Part shown: piece by piece, positions 63,099 through 64,000 of the stretch
Position numbering within the stretch: position 1 is the first letter of the stretch
How the letters are laid out: every line of letters starts with the position of its first letter
Assembly (NCBI GenBank): GCA_047605645.1
Contig: JASGFJ010000024.1
Span: 15,520 to 79,519 of the forward strand
Direction of reading: 5' to 3'
DNA length: 64,000 nt
Source: UBA1309 sp047605645
GTDB lineage: Bacteria > Bacteroidota > Bacteroidia > Bacteroidales > Dysgonomonadaceae
Notes under the pieces: model-generated
What the model saw: only the letters and a program-made list of their open reading frames with translations
What the model was told of the DNA's origin: nothing
Database searches by the model: none
Made by a program: the position numbers and the translations under genes

Positions 63099-64000
63099 TT
63101 AGAAATATAATTGCAATTCAGCAAAAACAGAATGTGTATCTTTCTTACTGGTCCATTCGGAAGAATAATCAGAGTACTGATAATTCAACTGAAACCGGCA
63201 AAGCGGAGCAAAATAATAACTTAATCCGGCCGAATAATCATTTACCGTTTGTTTTTGAGATTTGTCGTTGTTGTAATGTTCTGCTTTCACGTAGCCATCG
63301 AGTGTTTTCGGTGCTATATGACAGAGCGCAACTCCATATACTCCTTCCCGTGTAATGCCGGCGTCATTTCCTTTGACGTATTCGGCACGTGCATCCACAA
63401 TATCCGATTTGTAATCGCTGCTCAATGCCCAGCGATTTCTAACATGATTGGCCGCCGTTGTTTCTCCTGCCCGTGTGTACAAGGATTGTCCGGCATAAAG
63501 ACCTCCGGCAATGCGCCATCCTTTCACCGGCTGTATTGTCAGTGTTCCGGCAAAGTCTTTCACATTGTTGTTTTCGGCTTTGTTGATACCCGTTCCCTGA
63601 AACAAACCTGCTGCATATTGAATCAAATCGTGACTTCCGATATTGGCCAACGAACCGGATGCCTGAATTCCCAAATCACGGCCTCCTCCATTGTTTACAC
63701 CCACGTCGGTACTCATTCCGGTCAATGCGGAAACTGTACGTGAATAGTTAACAGATTCCAGATTAACTAAGGAGATGGGCATTTCCAATGTGAAAGGAAT
63801 TTTGTATTCTCCTCCTCTGAGCTTAAATTTATTGGAGGGCATCCATTCTGCATAATATTCATACAAAGTTGCCGAAACAAGTTCGGGCATGATGAAATAC
63901 CTGAAATGTTCATTGAGTTTACCTTCCATCCAGAGGTAAACAACTCGTGCACGCATGTCATTGTGGACGCTTGCCTGGCTGTTGTACTGATAAAGTAACA
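63099..64000 (-). CDS. Phosphate-selective porin O/P-like outer-membrane protein, C-terminal part
   Basis: The frame is open to the right edge of the window, so the N-terminus lies beyond it; in-frame residues before Met at 63956 read LLYQYNSQASVHND. The visible 300 residues are beta-barrel strands with alternating aromatic residues (LRGGEYKIPFTLEMP, WRIAGGLYAGQSLYTRAG, VNDYSAGLSYYFAPLCRFQLNYQYSDY) and end in a terminal phenylalanine (ELQLYF), a barrel-assembly signal. The pattern resembles Porin_O_P (OprO/OprP-like) proteins, which pass phosphate or other anions. The assignment depends on the missing N-terminus. Confidence 0.75.
   Translation of the reverse strand, partial: LLYQYNSQASVHNDMRARVVYLWMEGKLNEHFRYFIMPELVSATLYEYYAEWMPSNKFKLRGGEYKIPFTLEMPISLVNLESVNYSRTVSALTGMSTDVGVNNGGGRDLGIQASGSLANIGSHDLIQYAAGLFQGTGINKAENNNVKDFAGTLTIQPVKGWRIAGGLYAGQSLYTRAGETTAANHVRNRWALSSDYKSDIVDARAEYVKGNDAGITREGVYGVALCHIAPKTLDGYVKAEHYNNDKSQKQTVNDYSAGLSYYFAPLCRFQLNYQYSDYSSEWTSKKDTHSVFAELQLYF

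Overview
The window looks like chromosome of a Bacteroidales bacterium. The signs are tandem SusC/SusD pairs, many Bacteroidetes-type lipoproteins, TAnnTTTG-like -7 boxes with no clear Shine-Dalgarno sequences, CCDC81-type HU domains, FISUMP and DUF3857 proteins, and several proteins ending in a type IX secretion (T9SS) sorting tail. The tails fit Parabacteroides, Tannerella or a relative better than a typical gut Bacteroides, but the genus cannot be fixed from this sequence. No tRNA, rRNA, insertion sequence or CRISPR array was seen.

Region 1 (1-19.7 kb) is a polysaccharide utilisation locus. It holds the end of one SusD, a complete SusC/SusD pair and a surface glycan-binding lipoprotein. 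Five secreted proteins with T9SS-type tails follow: an M60 metallopeptidase, a stand-alone discoidin protein, a PL8 glycosaminoglycan lyase and two beta-helix proteins. The lipoprotein and the first three secreted proteins share one discoidin (F5/8C-like) module. A protease, a lyase and shared binding modules suggest attack on a proteoglycan or glycoprotein, with fragments imported by SusCD. An AraC regulator lies at the far end on the minus strand.

Region 2 (21.0-27.2 kb) is a MarR-linked RND efflux operon: regulator, adaptor, pump and outer-membrane factor. Region 3 (27.6-36.2 kb) encodes GH2, GH29, GH35, an N-acetylhexosamine-kinase-like enzyme and GH109. This set fits removal of galactose, fucose and GalNAc from host O-glycans followed by phosphorylation of a hexosamine. 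A threonine-catabolic pair (tdh-like, kbl) follows.

Region 4 (38.5-40.7 kb) is AT-rich and poorly characterised. It holds a short hypothetical gene, a 675-base stretch without genes, and a two-gene unit encoding a small helical protein and a membrane-anchored tandem HU-like protein. Region 5 (41-52 kb) is mostly housekeeping: panB, topB, a DUF493 protein, two L,D-transpeptidases, lepA, a GyrI-like protein, a flavin-reductase-like protein and speA.

Region 6 (52-56 kb) holds a 23-bp minisatellite, a (CA)22 tract, a hairpin-rich leader, a small protein with a FISUMP lipoprotein, and a structured non-coding stretch ending in a 19-bp hairpin. Region 7 (56-64 kb) has a large TPR/DUF3857/transglutaminase protein, a small lipoprotein, an aminopeptidase C, a thioredoxin-rhodanese pair and the end of a porin.

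The most unusual items are the T9SS-coupled proteoglycan-type locus, the HU-like membrane protein with its helical partner, and the repeat-rich region upstream of the FISUMP operon.
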